A stretch of DNA of 64,000 nt from Candidatus Accumulibacter cognatus (GTDB taxonomy: Bacteria > Pseudomonadota > Gammaproteobacteria > Burkholderiales > Rhodocyclaceae): the NCBI GenBank assembly GCA_013414765.1, contig CP058708.1:3095553-3159552 (forward strand), given 5' to 3'. The stretch's first letter is position 1; each line of letters begins with the position of its first letter. Positions 1-10,417 of this stretch are shown piece after piece. The notes beneath the pieces are model-generated. The model searched no databases. It was not told the DNA's origin and saw only the letters and a program-made list of their open reading frames with translations. The position numbers were made by a program, and so were the translations under genes.

Positions 1-18
1 AAGCTTGTCCATGTTCAT
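1..18 (-). CDS. Possible start of a leftward gene cut by the window edge
   Basis: Read leftward, a strong Shine-Dalgarno run (GGAGGAGGG) lies just before two in-frame ATG codons (16-18 and 10-12), giving M-N-M-D-K-L before the window ends. Only six codons are visible, so no product can be named. The ribosome-binding site is the only reason to list it. From here to about position 310 I see no other gene. Confidence 0.3.
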
Positions 19-311
19 CCCTCCTCCAGTTTCTGTTTGACCACCGATCAGGGAAAGCGCTTGAGGAGGCTGGTTCGACCCCGGCTCACCCCTGCGGATG
101 GCGTGGCAGTCGCCCGCCTGGTTGCTGGCTTCAGCGATCCATGTTAGCGCATCGCGCGCCGGCAGCATAGCCTGGAACCAATGGTCGCCCAGCCCGGCAG
201 CGGCGAAGTTCCGATTCCTGAACATGTAGCGGGGTTATGTCCAGGGGCAGTCAGGCCAGCGATGAAATTTTTCGCTTCTCCGGTGCGCACGCGATCCGCC
301 GGCCGTCAACG

Positions 312-333
312 AAAAAGCCGCCTGTGGGCGGCC
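312..333 (-). terminator. Rho-independent terminator after tRNA-Val
   Basis: On the minus strand GCCGCC-CACA-GGCGGC forms a perfect 6-bp GC hairpin followed at once by TTTTT. It lies about 80 bp downstream of the tRNA-Val gene in the direction of transcription, so it most likely ends that transcript. Confidence 0.8.
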
Positions 334-409
334 TGTTCATGGCTTCCTGCGATTGAATACATTTCCCAAAGGCATCCGCTAAATGCCAGAGTGGCACTAA
401 CGATGCGAT

Positions 410-486
410 TGGTAGGCGCGATTGGACTCGAACCAACGACCCCCACCATGTCAAGGTGGTGCTCTAACCAGCTGAGCTACGCGCCT
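410..486 (-). tRNA. tRNA-Val (GAC anticodon)
   Basis: The 77-nt minus-strand sequence folds as a full cloverleaf. It has a 7-bp acceptor stem (AGGCGCG with CGCGCCT), a D-arm beginning GCTCAGCTGGTTAGAGC, a 5-bp anticodon stem closing loop TTGACAT, and a T-arm GTTGG-TTCGAGT-CCAAT. A CCA end is encoded. The anticodon GAC reads valine GUC/GUU codons. A sigma70-type promoter sits upstream and a terminator downstream, so it is probably a monocistronic tRNA gene. Confidence 0.97.
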
Positions 487-527
487 TCTTCGGAATCAAC
501 ATTGCTGACGACTCCAAGGAAGTGCGC

Positions 528-555
528 ATTATACGGGGCTGGAACTTCAAGTCAA
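528..555 (-). promoter_or_regulatory. Sigma70-type promoter of tRNA-Val
   Basis: On the minus strand TTGACT (550-555) and a perfect TATAAT (528-533) are separated by 16 nt, about 40 bp before the tRNA 5' end. This is one of the best consensus promoters in the window. Confidence 0.8.
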
Positions 556-570
556 GCCACTGCGCACTGC

Positions 571-1197
571 TCATTCACCAATCACATCGGTATTGGCGGG
601 CGGGACGAAGCGGAACAGCGAGGGAGCCAGGGGCGGGTTGCGCTCAAGGTGGGCAAAGCGCAGCAAGGTGGTCTGGCCGAGGCTGTCGAACAACTCCATT
701 GCCATGAGATCCTTATTGGCAAAACCGAGACGGACCTTCTCGAAGCCGCTGTCCTGCACTTTGGGGATCGCTTCGAGCCATTCCAGCCCATCGTGATCAC
801 CCGCTTCGCGCAGGGTGAAGTTTCTTTCGATCGCACTGTCCCCACCGGCGAGCAGCGCCGCCGGCGTCCCGCCGATTGCCGTGCCGGTGTTCCTGACCGT
901 CACCTGGCGCAGCTCCGGATCATGGATCCAGACTTTTTCACCATCACCCACCAGCAACTGGCTGTAGGGCTTCTTGATCTGCCAGCGAAACTTGTCTGGG
1001 CGCGAAAACATCATGACGCCGCTCGACGTTTGCGCCTGGCGTCCGTTCTTGGCGACCACCGTCTGCGCGAAATCGGCGCGTACCGTCCGCGTTGATTCGA
1101 GGAACTGGTGCAGCTTGTCGATCGCTCCGGCGTCGGCTGCCTGGGCAGCCAGCAGGCAGGCGGCGGCGAGGAGAGTGCGGCGAATCATGTCAGTCAT
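571..1197 (-). CDS. lolA: LolA, periplasmic lipoprotein carrier
   Basis: LolA takes outer-membrane lipoproteins from the inner-membrane LolCDE ABC transporter and hands them across the periplasm to LolB. The 208-residue product starts with a Sec signal peptide ([20 protein letters not shown]). It then shows the family features: the N-terminal [16 protein letters not shown] segment and the core around [17 protein letters not shown] and the [13 protein letters not shown] strand. Length is normal. The upstream ATG overlaps the ftsK stop (ATGA); a second ATG three codons in (1186-1188) is also possible. Coupling to ftsK in this order is typical of betaproteobacteria, so the two are probably one transcript. 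Confidence 0.93.
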   Translation of the reverse strand: MTDMIRRTLLAAACLLAAQAADAGAIDKLHQFLESTRTVRADFAQTVVAKNGRQAQTSSGVMMFSRPDKFRWQIKKPYSQLLVGDGEKVWIHDPELRQVTVRNTGTAIGGTPAALLAGGDSAIERNFTLREAGDHDGLEWLEAIPKVQDSGFEKVRLGFANKDLMAMELFDSLGQTTLLRFAHLERNPPLAPSLFRFVPPANTDVIGE

Positions 1198-3743
1198 TCA
1201 TCTTCCCTGCGGGCCAGGACTTCGCGACCACCGCGGGCATCCATGGCAGAAACCAGCCCGGCTTTTTCCATGGCCTCGATCAATCGCGCCGAGCGGTTAT
1301 AGCCGATGCGCAAGTGGCGTTGTACCAGCGAAATCGACGCGCGGCGATTCTTCAGCACCACTTCGACCGCCTGGTCATAGACCGGGTCGGCTTCGCCATC
1401 GCTATCCTGGTTTTCGCCACCGCTGGCGTCGTCGCCTTCGTTGTCTGCACCGGCCCCGGCGAGAACGCCTTCGACGTAATCCGGGACCCCGGTTTTTTTC
1501 AGGTAGTCGACCACCCGATGCACTTCTTCGTCAGCGACAAAAGCGCCATGGACGCGTGTTGGATAGCCGGTCCCAGGTGCCAGGTAGAGCATGTCGCCCT
1601 GGCCGAGCAGGGCTTCGGCCCCCATCTGATCGAGGATGGTGCGTGAATCGATCTTGGATGACACCTGGAAGGAGATGCGGGTAGGTATGTTGGCCTTGAT
1701 CAGGCCGGTGATGACATCGACCGATGGCCGCTGCGTCGCCAGAATCAGATGGATTCCCGAGGCGCGCGCTTTCTGCGCGAGACGGGCGATCAGCTGCTCG
1801 ACGGTCTTGCCGGAAAGCATCATCAGGTCAGCGAGTTCGTCGATGACCACCACGATGAACGGCAGACAGGACAGCGGTTCGGGGTGGTCCGGGGTCAGCG
1901 ATACCGGGTTGGCGATTTTCTCGCCGTTCTTCGCGGCATCACGGATGCGTTGATTGAGGCCGGCCAGATTGCGTACGCCCATCGCCGACATCAGCTTGTA
2001 ACGCTTGTCCATTTCGCCAACGCACCAGTTGAGGGCGTTGGCGGCATGTTTCATGTCCACCACCACCGGTGCGAGCAGGTGCGGGATGCCCTCGTAGATG
2101 GACAGTTCGAGCATTTTCGGGTCGACCAGGATCAACCGTACCTGGTCTGGTCCAGCCTTGTACAGCAGCGAAAGGATCATCGCATTGATGCCGACGGATT
2201 TGCCCGATCCCGTCGTTCCAGCCACCAGCAGATGCGGCATCCTGGCCAGGTCGACGACCAGCGGTTGGCCGCTGATATCCTTGCCCAGCGTCATCGTCAG
2301 CGGCGAGTCCATGTCGTGATATTCCTTGCTGGAAATGATTTCCAGCAGGCGGACCACCTGCCGCTTGGGATTCGGGAGTTCAAGTGCCATCGACGACTTG
2401 CCCGGTACCGTCTCGACGACGCGCACCGACACCAGCGACAGCGAACGTGCCAGATCCTTAGCCAGATTGAGGATCTGGGCGCCCTTCACGCCGACTGCCG
2501 GCTCGATTTCGTAGCGCGTGATCACCGGTCCGGGATAGGCGGCGGTGACCGCCACCTGCACGCCAAAATCGGCGAGTTTTCGCTCGATCAGACGAGAGGT
2601 GGATTCAAGCGTCTCGGGACTGACGCGACTGCTCTGCGAGGGCGCTGGTTCAAGCAGATGCATGGGTGGCAACGGGGACGCGGCGACGGCTTCCGGGAGC
2701 GGCAGTGGCCGTCCACGGTCGGTTCGCTTCTCCCCCTTCGACGGCAGCGGCGCGAGGGTTTCGGGAGCTTCGGTCAGGGGAGGGACATCATCGAGGGACT
2801 TCAAGGTTCCTGGTCGTGGCGAGGCAGGCAAGTCGTGCTCGTGGTGCAAGACCGGCTCGTCGTCGATGGGCTTGCCGGTTGTGGGCGGTAGCGGCGCAGG
2901 CAAGTCGCGCTCGTCGTTCAGGGTCGGCTCCTCCTGGCTGCGTTTGCCGGCCTTGACCGGTAGCGGGCGGGAACTGGCCAGCGCGGGGCTTTCGGACAGC
3001 GTGGGTTCCTGCGCTTCGCCGCGTTTTTTCTCGCCCTCGATGACGGCCTCACGCTCGCGTGCGACTTCGCGTCCGATGCGCCGGTCCTTCCGGCGTTCGA
3101 GCCACTGGTAGATGCCGACGACGATCGCTTCCAGGAGTGCACCGGCACGTTCGGCAGTGGTAATCCACGACATCCCGGAGAAGATGCTCCAGCCAAGCAT
3201 CAGCAGAGCGAACAGGGTCAGCGTTGCACCGGTATAACCCAGATAACGCACGACCACGGCGCCGAGTTCGATGCCGATGACACCGCCGGGGCCAACCGGC
3301 AGCGTTGCTTTGAGCGTATAGAACCGCAGGTTCTCGAGTCCGCTGCTGGCGATGATCAGGACCAGAAAGCCGGCCAGGCAGATGTACAGCGGACGTCGAT
3401 CGGTCGGGTGCTGGCCTTCGAGACGTCGATACCCCCGCCAGACAAAGACCAGCAGCAGAACGATCCACCACCACGCCGAACAACCAAAGACAAAAAGCAT
3501 CAGATCGGCCAGCCAGGCGCCGCTACGGCCAGCCGGGTTGTGCAGCGTGACCGCGTGTACGGCGTGCGACCAGCCAGGATCGGATGGATGGTAGCCCCAC
3601 AATGAAAGCGCCAGGAAGGTGGCGACAACGATCAGGATCAGCCAGCGCGACTCCTGCAGGAGTGCGGCGATTTTTTCCGGGAGCGGAGTCGGTGCCCTGG
3701 AGGGAAAGGGCATTCTGCCGGCAAGTTTGTTCAGCAAAGCCAT
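1194..3743 (-). CDS. ftsK: FtsK/SpoIIIE DNA translocase
   Basis: A septum-located motor that pumps chromosome ends apart and activates XerCD recombination at dif during division. The 849-residue protein has an N-terminal membrane part (about four hydrophobic segments in the first 170 residues), then a long charged and Pro-rich linker to about residue 370. The RecA-like motor has Walker [10 protein letters not shown] near residue 510 and Walker [13 protein letters not shown] near 635. The C-terminal gamma winged helix ([19 protein letters not shown]) reads KOPS polarity sequences. The ATG at 3741-3743 was chosen because it begins the usual MALLNKL-type N-terminus; the frame is open upstream almost to the regulator gene, with no good ribosome site at either choice. 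It overlaps lolA by four bases. Confidence 0.95.
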   Translation of the reverse strand: MALLNKLAGRMPFPSRAPTPLPEKIAALLQESRWLILIVVATFLALSLWGYHPSDPGWSHAVHAVTLHNPAGRSGAWLADLMLFVFGCSAWWWIVLLLVFVWRGYRRLEGQHPTDRRPLYICLAGFLVLIIASSGLENLRFYTLKATLPVGPGGVIGIELGAVVVRYLGYTGATLTLFALLMLGWSIFSGMSWITTAERAGALLEAIVVGIYQWLERRKDRRIGREVAREREAVIEGEKKRGEAQEPTLSESPALASSRPLPVKAGKRSQEEPTLNDERDLPAPLPPTTGKPIDDEPVLHHEHDLPASPRPGTLKSLDDVPPLTEAPETLAPLPSKGEKRTDRGRPLPLPEAVAASPLPPMHLLEPAPSQSSRVSPETLESTSRLIERKLADFGVQVAVTAAYPGPVITRYEIEPAVGVKGAQILNLAKDLARSLSLVSVRVVETVPGKSSMALELPNPKRQVVRLLEIISSKEYHDMDSPLTMTLGKDISGQPLVVDLARMPHLLVAGTTGSGKSVGINAMILSLLYKAGPDQVRLILVDPKMLELSIYEGIPHLLAPVVVDMKHAANALNWCVGEMDKRYKLMSAMGVRNLAGLNQRIRDAAKNGEKIANPVSLTPDHPEPLSCLPFIVVVIDELADLMMLSGKTVEQLIARLAQKARASGIHLILATQRPSVDVITGLIKANIPTRISFQVSSKIDSRTILDQMGAEALLGQGDMLYLAPGTGYPTRVHGAFVADEEVHRVVDYLKKTGVPDYVEGVLAGAGADNEGDDASGGENQDSDGEADPVYDQAVEVVLKNRRASISLVQRHLRIGYNRSARLIEAMEKAGLVSAMDARGGREVLARREDE

Positions 3744-3786
3744 CAGCGGGTTCTGGTGTAGGGAGTTACAGGAGGAGTGACAGGAG

Positions 3787-4497
3787 TTACGGTTGGGAAG
3801 CGGGACTTGCCGGGGAAGACAGGCGTTTTTCGAGAATGACGGTCCGACCTTCTTCAACCCGGAAGTAACCGCGGTTTTCGAGATCCTTCATGACTCGACT
3901 GACCATCTCTCGTGAGGCGCCGATCATCTTGGCAATGTCCTGCTTGGTCAGCCGTCGCCGGATCACGCGCTGACCGCGCTCCTCTTCGGAAAAATCGATC
4001 AGCAACTTGGCGACGCGGCCGTAGACGTCGAGCAGTGCCAGACTCTCGATGTTGCGGTCGGCCTCGCGCAAACGCTGCACGAGGCTTTTCATGATATTGA
4101 GGCAAAGGTCAAAGTTTTCGGCCAGGCAGCGCTTGAAGTCGTTCTTGGTAATGACCAGCAATTCGCAGGTCTCGGTGGCCATGACATCGGCCGAACGCGG
4201 GCTGCCGTCGATCAGCCCCATTTCTCCGAAGAACTCGCCGGGGCCAAGCAGGGTCAGAATCACTTCTCGTCCTTCTTCGTCGCTGTTGAGCACCTTGGCG
4301 CCGCCGCTGATCAGCACATAGAGCGAATCGGTACTGTCGCCGGCGCGGACGATGGTGGTCTGGCGTGGTACCCGACGATGGAAGGCAACCTTGGCGATCT
4401 GTTCGAGTTGTGCATCGGGAACGCCGGCAAATATCGGAATGCTGTGCAGCAAAGTCAGGCTGGGTCCTCTCCTGGGTTGCTCAACGGCAGTGTTCAT
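3787..4497 (-). CDS. CRP/FNR-family transcriptional regulator
   Basis: An N-terminal cyclic-nucleotide-binding-type beta-roll (residues about 15-130, including [19 protein letters not shown]) is followed by a long dimer helix and a C-terminal HTH. The recognition helix reads [12 protein letters not shown]. This carries R and E as in CRP and also the E-x-x-S-R pattern of FNR, so either TGTGA- or TTGAT-type sites are possible. There is no N-terminal cysteine cluster, so it is not a classical oxygen-sensing FNR; the phosphate-binding [13 protein letters not shown] loop is compatible with cAMP or another small effector. Start ATG 4495-4497 is preceded by GAGAG; earlier in-frame ATG (4510-4512) and TTG (4513-4515) codons are possible. 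An FNR-like box lies just upstream. Confidence 0.9.
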   Translation of the reverse strand: MNTAVEQPRRGPSLTLLHSIPIFAGVPDAQLEQIAKVAFHRRVPRQTTIVRAGDSTDSLYVLISGGAKVLNSDEEGREVILTLLGPGEFFGEMGLIDGSPRSADVMATETCELLVITKNDFKRCLAENFDLCLNIMKSLVQRLREADRNIESLALLDVYGRVAKLLIDFSEEERGQRVIRRRLTKQDIAKMIGASREMVSRVMKDLENRGYFRVEEGRTVILEKRLSSPASPASQP

Positions 4498-4520
4498 GGG
4501 CCATTCTCTCATCAAGTGAA

Positions 4521-4534
4521 GTGATTTCTATCAA
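4521..4534. promoter_or_regulatory. FNR/CRP-like palindromic box
   Basis: GTGATttctATCAA differs by one base from the FNR/ANR consensus TTGAT-N4-ATCAA. It is 23 bp before the chosen start of the CRP/FNR-family gene. It could mediate autoregulation or control by another FNR-type protein. A single box is weak evidence. Confidence 0.5.
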
Positions 4535-4622
4535 GGGCTTGCGCCGCGATTATAAGGCACTTCAAAGATTTTCGAAGAATTGCCGCACTGAACTTGGCCG
4601 CGAATGGGTCAGCGTTGCCGGT

Positions 4623-5626
<1,004 letters not shown>

Positions 5627-5657
5627 GGCATTGCCGGCGTGAGGAGCGAACTCTGCG

Positions 5658-6218
5658 ATGACGCTGCGATCGCAACCCAGTCCGGAGGACCTGGCCGCTT
5701 TTCGCGCCGCTGTCGACGGCGCGACGCCTTTGCGCAAGCCCGATCGGGTCACTCTGGAAGCGCCGAAGCCGAGTCCGCGACCACGGCAGCGAGAACTCGA
5801 CGAAGCAGCGGTTCTGGTACAACTTCTGCAGGCCCCCCTGGCGATCGACGACTGGCTCGACCTTGGCGGTGCCGATTCGTTCCTGCGTAGCGGGCTGCCG
5901 CGCACCCTGTTGCGTGACCTGCGCCGCGGTCGTTGGAGCATCCAGGATCATCTCGATCTGCATGGCATGAATCGCCACGAGGCGCACGCGCAGGTTTCGC
6001 TGTTCGTTACTGAAGCACTGGCTGCCGGCAAGCGCTGTCTGCGCATTGTGCACGGCCGCGGCCACGGCTCGCCGGGGCGGGAAGGGGTTCTGCGCCACCT
6101 GGTCAAGGCCTGGCTAAGTCGCTACAAGGATGTGCTGGCCTTCTGCCACGCTCCCCCCAGCGACGGGGGTGATGGCGCCTTGTGGGTTTTGCTGAAGGGG
6201 GGCGGCAGATCCCGCTAA
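5658..6218 (+). CDS. Smr-domain protein
   Basis: The 186-residue protein ends in a Smr (small MutS-related) domain: DLHGMNRHEAHAQV, then RIVHGRGHGSPGREGVL and a final ALWVLLKGG strand. Smr domains bind and sometimes nick DNA or RNA, notably in ribosome rescue, where stand-alone versions cleave mRNA at stalled ribosomes. The first 90 residues are charged and lack a recognised domain. The ATG follows GAGGAG. This YdaL/SmrA-type arrangement next to trxB is common in betaproteobacteria. The substrate here is not known. Confidence 0.88.
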   Translation: MTLRSQPSPEDLAAFRAAVDGATPLRKPDRVTLEAPKPSPRPRQRELDEAAVLVQLLQAPLAIDDWLDLGGADSFLRSGLPRTLLRDLRRGRWSIQDHLDLHGMNRHEAHAQVSLFVTEALAAGKRCLRIVHGRGHGSPGREGVLRHLVKAWLSRYKDVLAFCHAPPSDGGDGALWVLLKGGGRSR

Positions 6219-6257
6219 CGGTCATGGCTTTCAAGGCCGATGACCCGACCCTGCGGC

Positions 6258-7466
6258 TCAATATGGTGGCAGCAGGCGGCGCAGCCCGTGCATCAGTACC
6301 AGCGCAAAAAAGAAGACATTGCGCAGCAGCAGGCCGGGAAGGTTCAGCGCGAGCGGTTGGGCCAGGGCCTGCGGTGTGCGAGTCCGGGCGAGTCGTTCGC
6401 CGAGCAGGGTCAGCCACTGGACCGTACGCGGCCATTCGACGAGGCCATCGAGCAAAGACGCGGGGAACCTGTCGGGGCCAACGCGGGCGCCGACCAGAGC
6501 GCCGACGATGGCGGCCACGCTGTCGGTGTCGCCACCGCAGACGATCGCGGCCGTGAGCGCTGCCTGCAGCTCCTCGGGATGCGACAGCCAGGCATGCAGC
6601 GCCACCGGCACGCTGTGCAGCATATATCCGCTGACACCCTGGCCACAGCCGATGCAGGCGGCGAAGGCCGGCGTCGACTCGCCCTGATGCACGCTTTGCG
6701 CCGCGAGGCGGATCAGCGCGGCGAGTTCACGCCCCTCGGGGGCAAGAGCCGTCGCCAGTTCCTCCCCCACCCGCAGCGCGGCGGGAGGATCGGCTCTGGT
6801 CGCGCGCTGAGCAGCCAGAGCCACCGCCAGGGCGCCCTGTTCGGCAAGCGGGTCGGTGTGCGTGATGCGGGTCGAGGCACGGATCAGTCGGCGCAGGTAC
6901 GGCGAATCTTCGCCCGCGAAGATGCCGATGATCGGTGCGCGCATGGCCGGCCCGTTGCCTGCGGAATACACGCCAGAGGTCTCGGCCGACCAGCCGAGCC
7001 AGAGTTTGAGGATGGCGCGGCCGGTCGCCAGCCCGACGCCGGCCGGCAGCCCCAGCAGCCAGAAGCGCAGCCGCCGGGCGAGATTGCCGGCGAAGACCCG
7101 CGCGGCGTGGTCACGAGGGACGGCACTGGCGGCAAGAAGAGCCTGCACCGTCATGCAGGCGTGCTCGGTATCGTCGGAACACAGGCCGCGACCGAAGAGC
7201 AGGTGGTAGCGCGTGCTGTCCGGATAGACGCGGGCCAGCCGCCGCTTCGAGAGTCCTTCGCCGGCCAGTCCCAGCGCATCGCCGACGGCGGTGCCGAGCA
7301 GGCAGCCGACGGCGGCATGGCGGAGCGCGGTATCGGGCGGCAACACGAAAGGATGGGAAGGGCTCGCCATTCCGGTCTCGGATGGTCTGGCTGCGGGAGC
7401 AGGGCTTGCGTGACAGGCCATCACGGAGGAGGGCATCCGATGGGGGGACGGCTGGATGCGTTTCAT
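6258..7466 (-). CDS. ADP-ribosylglycohydrolase family protein
   Basis: DraG/ARH-like fold that removes ADP-ribose from proteins or hydrolyses related ADP-ribosyl compounds using two metal ions. Diagnostic motifs are present: GTAVGDALGLAGEG near the N-terminus, CSDDTEHACMTVQAL (first metal ligands) and GGDTDSVAAIVGALVGA (second metal site). The C-terminus adds a hydrophobic stretch (NVFFFALVLMHGL) that might anchor the protein. The start is uncertain: candidate ATGs lie at residues 1, 11, 16 and 33 of the open frame and the conserved core only begins near residue 50. The first is preceded by GGAAGA. No nitrogenase or DraT gene is nearby, so the target is unknown. Confidence 0.85.
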   Translation of the reverse strand: MKRIQPSPHRMPSSVMACHASPAPAARPSETGMASPSHPFVLPPDTALRHAAVGCLLGTAVGDALGLAGEGLSKRRLARVYPDSTRYHLLFGRGLCSDDTEHACMTVQALLAASAVPRDHAARVFAGNLARRLRFWLLGLPAGVGLATGRAILKLWLGWSAETSGVYSAGNGPAMRAPIIGIFAGEDSPYLRRLIRASTRITHTDPLAEQGALAVALAAQRATRADPPAALRVGEELATALAPEGRELAALIRLAAQSVHQGESTPAFAACIGCGQGVSGYMLHSVPVALHAWLSHPEELQAALTAAIVCGGDTDSVAAIVGALVGARVGPDRFPASLLDGLVEWPRTVQWLTLLGERLARTRTPQALAQPLALNLPGLLLRNVFFFALVLMHGLRRLLPPY

Positions 7467-7527
7467 GGGGGTTCTATCTTCCGGTTACGGGGCTTGAAAA
7501 GGTTCTTGCGAAACGTGGTGGTGTGGT

Positions 7528-7704
7528 GTGCCACATGTCGCCATACAGGGAATGCGGCGTCAGCAGGTGGTCGGCCTGTCCGAGCCCGTTCGCACGGTAG
7601 CTGTTCCAGCGACCATGGGCAGGATTATCGACCATCCTGGCGCGTACCGGATTGAGTTCGAGGTAACGCTGACAGCGCAGCAGATCAATCCCGGCCTGAA
7701 TCAG
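7528..7704 (-). pseudogene. Remnant of a REP-associated (Y1) transposase
   Basis: Only the C-terminal signature of the TnpA-REP/RAYT family remains: YLELNPVRARMVDNPAHGRW followed by NSYRANGLGQADHLLTPHSLY. In complete family members this follows the HUH nuclease core, which is absent here. It is probably a relic of an old insertion between the ADP-ribosylglycohydrolase gene and the CRISPR adaptation module. Confidence 0.75.
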
Positions 7705-7818
7705 CGACGACTTCACGCCACAGGATGAAAGTCGTGGAAACGACAAGCTTGTCGAATCAACCCGCGGACGAGGGTGCAACTATAGTGGCGGCTCGCCAGC
7801 CTCTTACGGAGCCACAAC

Positions 7819-8130
7819 GTGCCCAGCCAAATATTCGAAACCGGTGTCGATCAGCGCGGCACGACAGGCCGCCAGCGACCCGCCCGCCGCCGCGAAAACC
7901 CTCGGAATCGCGCCGCCCAGGGCGCCTATGTTGCCGCCGCCGGCGTGGCGCGCGGACGGGTACGGCGGACGGTGAAGCATGGCGTTCGTGCCGGCAGTAC
8001 CGGAGCCGGTGCGAAAACAGGAGCGGTGCCAGGGGCCTTCGGCGGGCCGATCGGCATCGCCGTCGGCGGGCTGGCCGGTGGCCTGGTCGGTTCGCTGGCG
8101 CCCGACGGCTTCTCGAAGCGGTGGAATTGA
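7819..8130 (+). CDS. Possible small glycine-zipper protein before RT-Cas1
   Basis: A GTG codon with GGAG seven bases upstream opens 103 codons ending 13 bp before the RT-Cas1 start. The first half is Arg-rich and unconvincing. The second half (GAKTGAVPGAFGGPIGIAVG then GLAGGLVGSL) has the Gly-x3-Gly spacing of membrane-inserting glycine zippers found in small bacteriocin-like or envelope proteins. I do not recognise a family. It could be a decayed gene or chance coding in GC-rich DNA. Confidence 0.3.
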   Translation: MPSQIFETGVDQRGTTGRQRPARRRENPRNRAAQGAYVAAAGVARGRVRRTVKHGVRAGSTGAGAKTGAVPGAFGGPIGIAVGGLAGGLVGSLAPDGFSKRWN

Positions 8131-8143
8131 CAAAGACCTGCCG

Positions 8144-10126
8144 ATGAGCACGCTGCCAACGCCATCGTCCACCGATCAGGATTCGCCGCCGCCGTTCTGG
8201 ACGCTGGCCCGTCTGGCCGAGGCGCTGGAACATGTCTCGGCCAGACAGGGTGGCGCGGGCGCCGACGAACAGACGCTGGCGGAATTTGCCGCCGATGCTG
8301 AAGCACAACTCGGTTTGCTGGCGCTGCAACTCACCCAGGGCAGCTATCGTCCCGCGCCCGCCAGGCTCATTCCGGTGGCAAAGCCGGGCGGCGGCGTGCG
8401 CGAACTGCTGCTGCCCGCGGTACGTGACCGGATCGTTCAGTCCGCACTCGCCAGGTATCTGGCCGATCTCCTGGAGCCCGACTTCGGCGAAGCGAGCCAT
8501 GCCTATCGTCCCGGCCATTCGGTCGCAACCGCCCTGCACCGTCTGCAGGCGCTGCGCGATGGCGGTCTCGTCTTTGTCGCGGTGTGCGACATTCACCACT
8601 TTTTCGACAGCGTGGACCATCGGCGCCTGTTCTCCCTGCTCGACGATCTGCCGCTCGAACGGTGCCTGCGCGAACAGATGAAAACCTGCGTGCGCATCGA
8701 AGTGGCCGACGTGCAGGGACAAGGCGCCTGGAGCCTGGCGCGCGGCCTGGCGCAGGGGTCGCCGCTTTCCCCGGTGCTGGCGAATCTCTTTCTGATGGCC
8801 TTCGACGCGGCCTGCGCGCGCGCCGGACTGGCGCTGGTGCGCTACGCCGACGATTTTGTACTCGCCTGTGCCAGCGAAACAGAGGCGCAAAGCGCTCTGG
8901 CTTTTGCCGCCGACGCGCTGGAAAACATCGGCCTGGCGCTGAACACGCGGAAATCCCGGCTCGCTTCCTTTGCCGAGGGCTTCGAATTCCTCGGCGCTTT
9001 CTGCGGCGCCGAAGGGATGCTCGGCGGGCGGCCGGGCGAGGCGGCATGCCTGCCGCCGACCACTGGCCCTGTCCACGAAGCGGCGGCCGCCGATGACGAA
9101 CGTCCACCCAGCCACGGCCACCGGCCCCGTTTGCGCACCCTGTATCTGCTGGAAAACGGAGCCGTCCTGAACAAGGAGGGCGAACGCTTCATCGTTGCGC
9201 GCCACGGCGAAGTGTTGCTGCAGGTACCGATGATGCGCATCGACCAGATCATGGTGTTCGGCAACGTGCAGATCACCACGCCGGCCCTGCACGAATGCCT
9301 GGAGCGTGGCATTCCGGTCATGCTCCTTTCCGGGCGCGGCCGGTTCTTCGGGGTGATCGACCCGCTCGACGCGCGCAGCGTGCCCCTGCAGCGCGCCCAG
9401 TTTGCGCTGGAGAGCGACGAGCCCGCCCGGCTGGCGCTGGCCCGTCCGCTGATCGCCGGCAAGATCCTCAACTGCCGCACTTTCCTCGGCCGTCTGGCGC
9501 GGGCGCGGCAGACGAACATGGATGCGCCTCTTGCGGCGCTGAAATCGGCGGCGCAGGCCGCTGGGCAGGCCGCAGACCTGGAGATCCTGCGCGGCATCGA
9601 GGGCGCCGCGGCGCGCACCTATTTCGCCGCCTGGCAGACGGTGCTGCCGGCCAAGTGGCAGTTCACGGGGCGCAACCGCCAGCCGCCTACCGACCCGGTG
9701 AACGCGCTCCTCTCCTATGGCTACACGATCGTCTTCTACAACGTCCTCGCCCTGGTGCGGGCGCGGGGCCTCAACACGCACGTCGGCGTGCTGCACGATG
9801 TCCGGCCCGGCCATCCGGCGCTTGCCTCCGATCTGATGGAGGAATTCCGCGCCCCGGTGGTCGATGCGGTGGTGATGCATCTGGTGTTCGACGGCAAGCT
9901 GCAACCCGGCGACTTCTCCTGGCCCGAAACACCGGGTCAGCCATGCCTGATGGCCGATGGTTCGCGCAAGCATTTCATCCATCTGCTGGAGCAGAAGCTC
10001 AATACCACCGTCAGCCACGCCGGACAGCGGCTCGATTACCGCCGCTGGATGGACATGCAGGTGCTGCAGTACGCCGCCGCGTTACGCACGCCGGGCCTTC
10101 CGTACGTGCCTTTCGCTATCCGCTGA
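8144..10126 (+). CDS. cas1: Reverse transcriptase-Cas1 fusion integrase
   Basis: This fusion couples an RT to the Cas1 spacer integrase, which in characterised type III systems lets spacers be taken from RNA. About 660 residues. The RT part (roughly 70-310) shows the first catalytic Asp in AVCDIHHFFDSVDH (D149), ARGLAQGSPLSPVLANLFL and the YADD box at 234-237, all intact. The Cas1 domain starts near residue 329 (LRTLYLLENGAVL) and keeps its metal ligands: E486 in GIEGAAARTYF, H551 in GVLHDVRPG and the D563/E566 pair in ASDLMEEFR. No N-terminal Cas6 domain is present, unlike some relatives. The ATG at 8144 was chosen because upstream in-frame residues are low-complexity. It is six bases from cas2 and ahead of a leader and array. 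Confidence 0.95.
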   Translation: MSTLPTPSSTDQDSPPPFWTLARLAEALEHVSARQGGAGADEQTLAEFAADAEAQLGLLALQLTQGSYRPAPARLIPVAKPGGGVRELLLPAVRDRIVQSALARYLADLLEPDFGEASHAYRPGHSVATALHRLQALRDGGLVFVAVCDIHHFFDSVDHRRLFSLLDDLPLERCLREQMKTCVRIEVADVQGQGAWSLARGLAQGSPLSPVLANLFLMAFDAACARAGLALVRYADDFVLACASETEAQSALAFAADALENIGLALNTRKSRLASFAEGFEFLGAFCGAEGMLGGRPGEAACLPPTTGPVHEAAAADDERPPSHGHRPRLRTLYLLENGAVLNKEGERFIVARHGEVLLQVPMMRIDQIMVFGNVQITTPALHECLERGIPVMLLSGRGRFFGVIDPLDARSVPLQRAQFALESDEPARLALARPLIAGKILNCRTFLGRLARARQTNMDAPLAALKSAAQAAGQAADLEILRGIEGAAARTYFAAWQTVLPAKWQFTGRNRQPPTDPVNALLSYGYTIVFYNVLALVRARGLNTHVGVLHDVRPGHPALASDLMEEFRAPVVDAVVMHLVFDGKLQPGDFSWPETPGQPCLMADGSRKHFIHLLEQKLNTTVSHAGQRLDYRRWMDMQVLQYAAALRTPGLPYVPFAIR

Positions 10127-10132
10127 AGCCCC

Positions 10133-10417
10133 ATGGAACAGACCTGGCTCGTGACCTACGACGTGAGCGACGACGGCTGTCGCCGGCGGGTCGAGCGCAT
10201 CCTGCTCGGACACGGCGAAAGGGAACAGTACAGCGTCTTCCGCTGCCGTCTCTCGTCCCGCGAAGTGTGCGACCTGCGCGCCCGCCTGGCCGGTCATCTG
10301 AAAGGCAGCGACAGCATCCGCTATTATCCGCTCTGCGCCGCCTGCCTGCCGCGCCAGCCGCAGCGCACGCTGGTGGACTCGGCGGAAGCCGGCATTGCCT
10401 GGTACTTTGCGGTGTGA
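10133..10417 (+). CDS. cas2: Cas2 (first of a tandem pair)
   Basis: Cas2 dimers bridge two Cas1 dimers in the spacer-integration complex. This 94-residue protein has the ferredoxin-like Cas2 pattern: WLVTYDVSDDGCRRRV with the conserved Asp after the first strand, EREQYSVFRCRL, and the RYYPLCAACLPR strand. It starts six bases after RT-Cas1 and its TGA overlaps the GTG start of a second cas2. It is as divergent from that neighbour as from typical Cas2, so it is not a recent duplicate. Confidence 0.87.
   Translation: MEQTWLVTYDVSDDGCRRRVERILLGHGEREQYSVFRCRLSSREVCDLRARLAGHLKGSDSIRYYPLCAACLPRQPQRTLVDSAEAGIAWYFAV

Noticed and set aside
251-454. 67-codon minus-strand frame
   Set aside because: Overlaps tRNA-Val and its terminator; not a gene.
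7757-10018. 753-codon open frame on the minus strand
   Set aside because: Lies antisense to RT-Cas1, has the composition of a shadow frame in GC-rich DNA and no recognisable motif.
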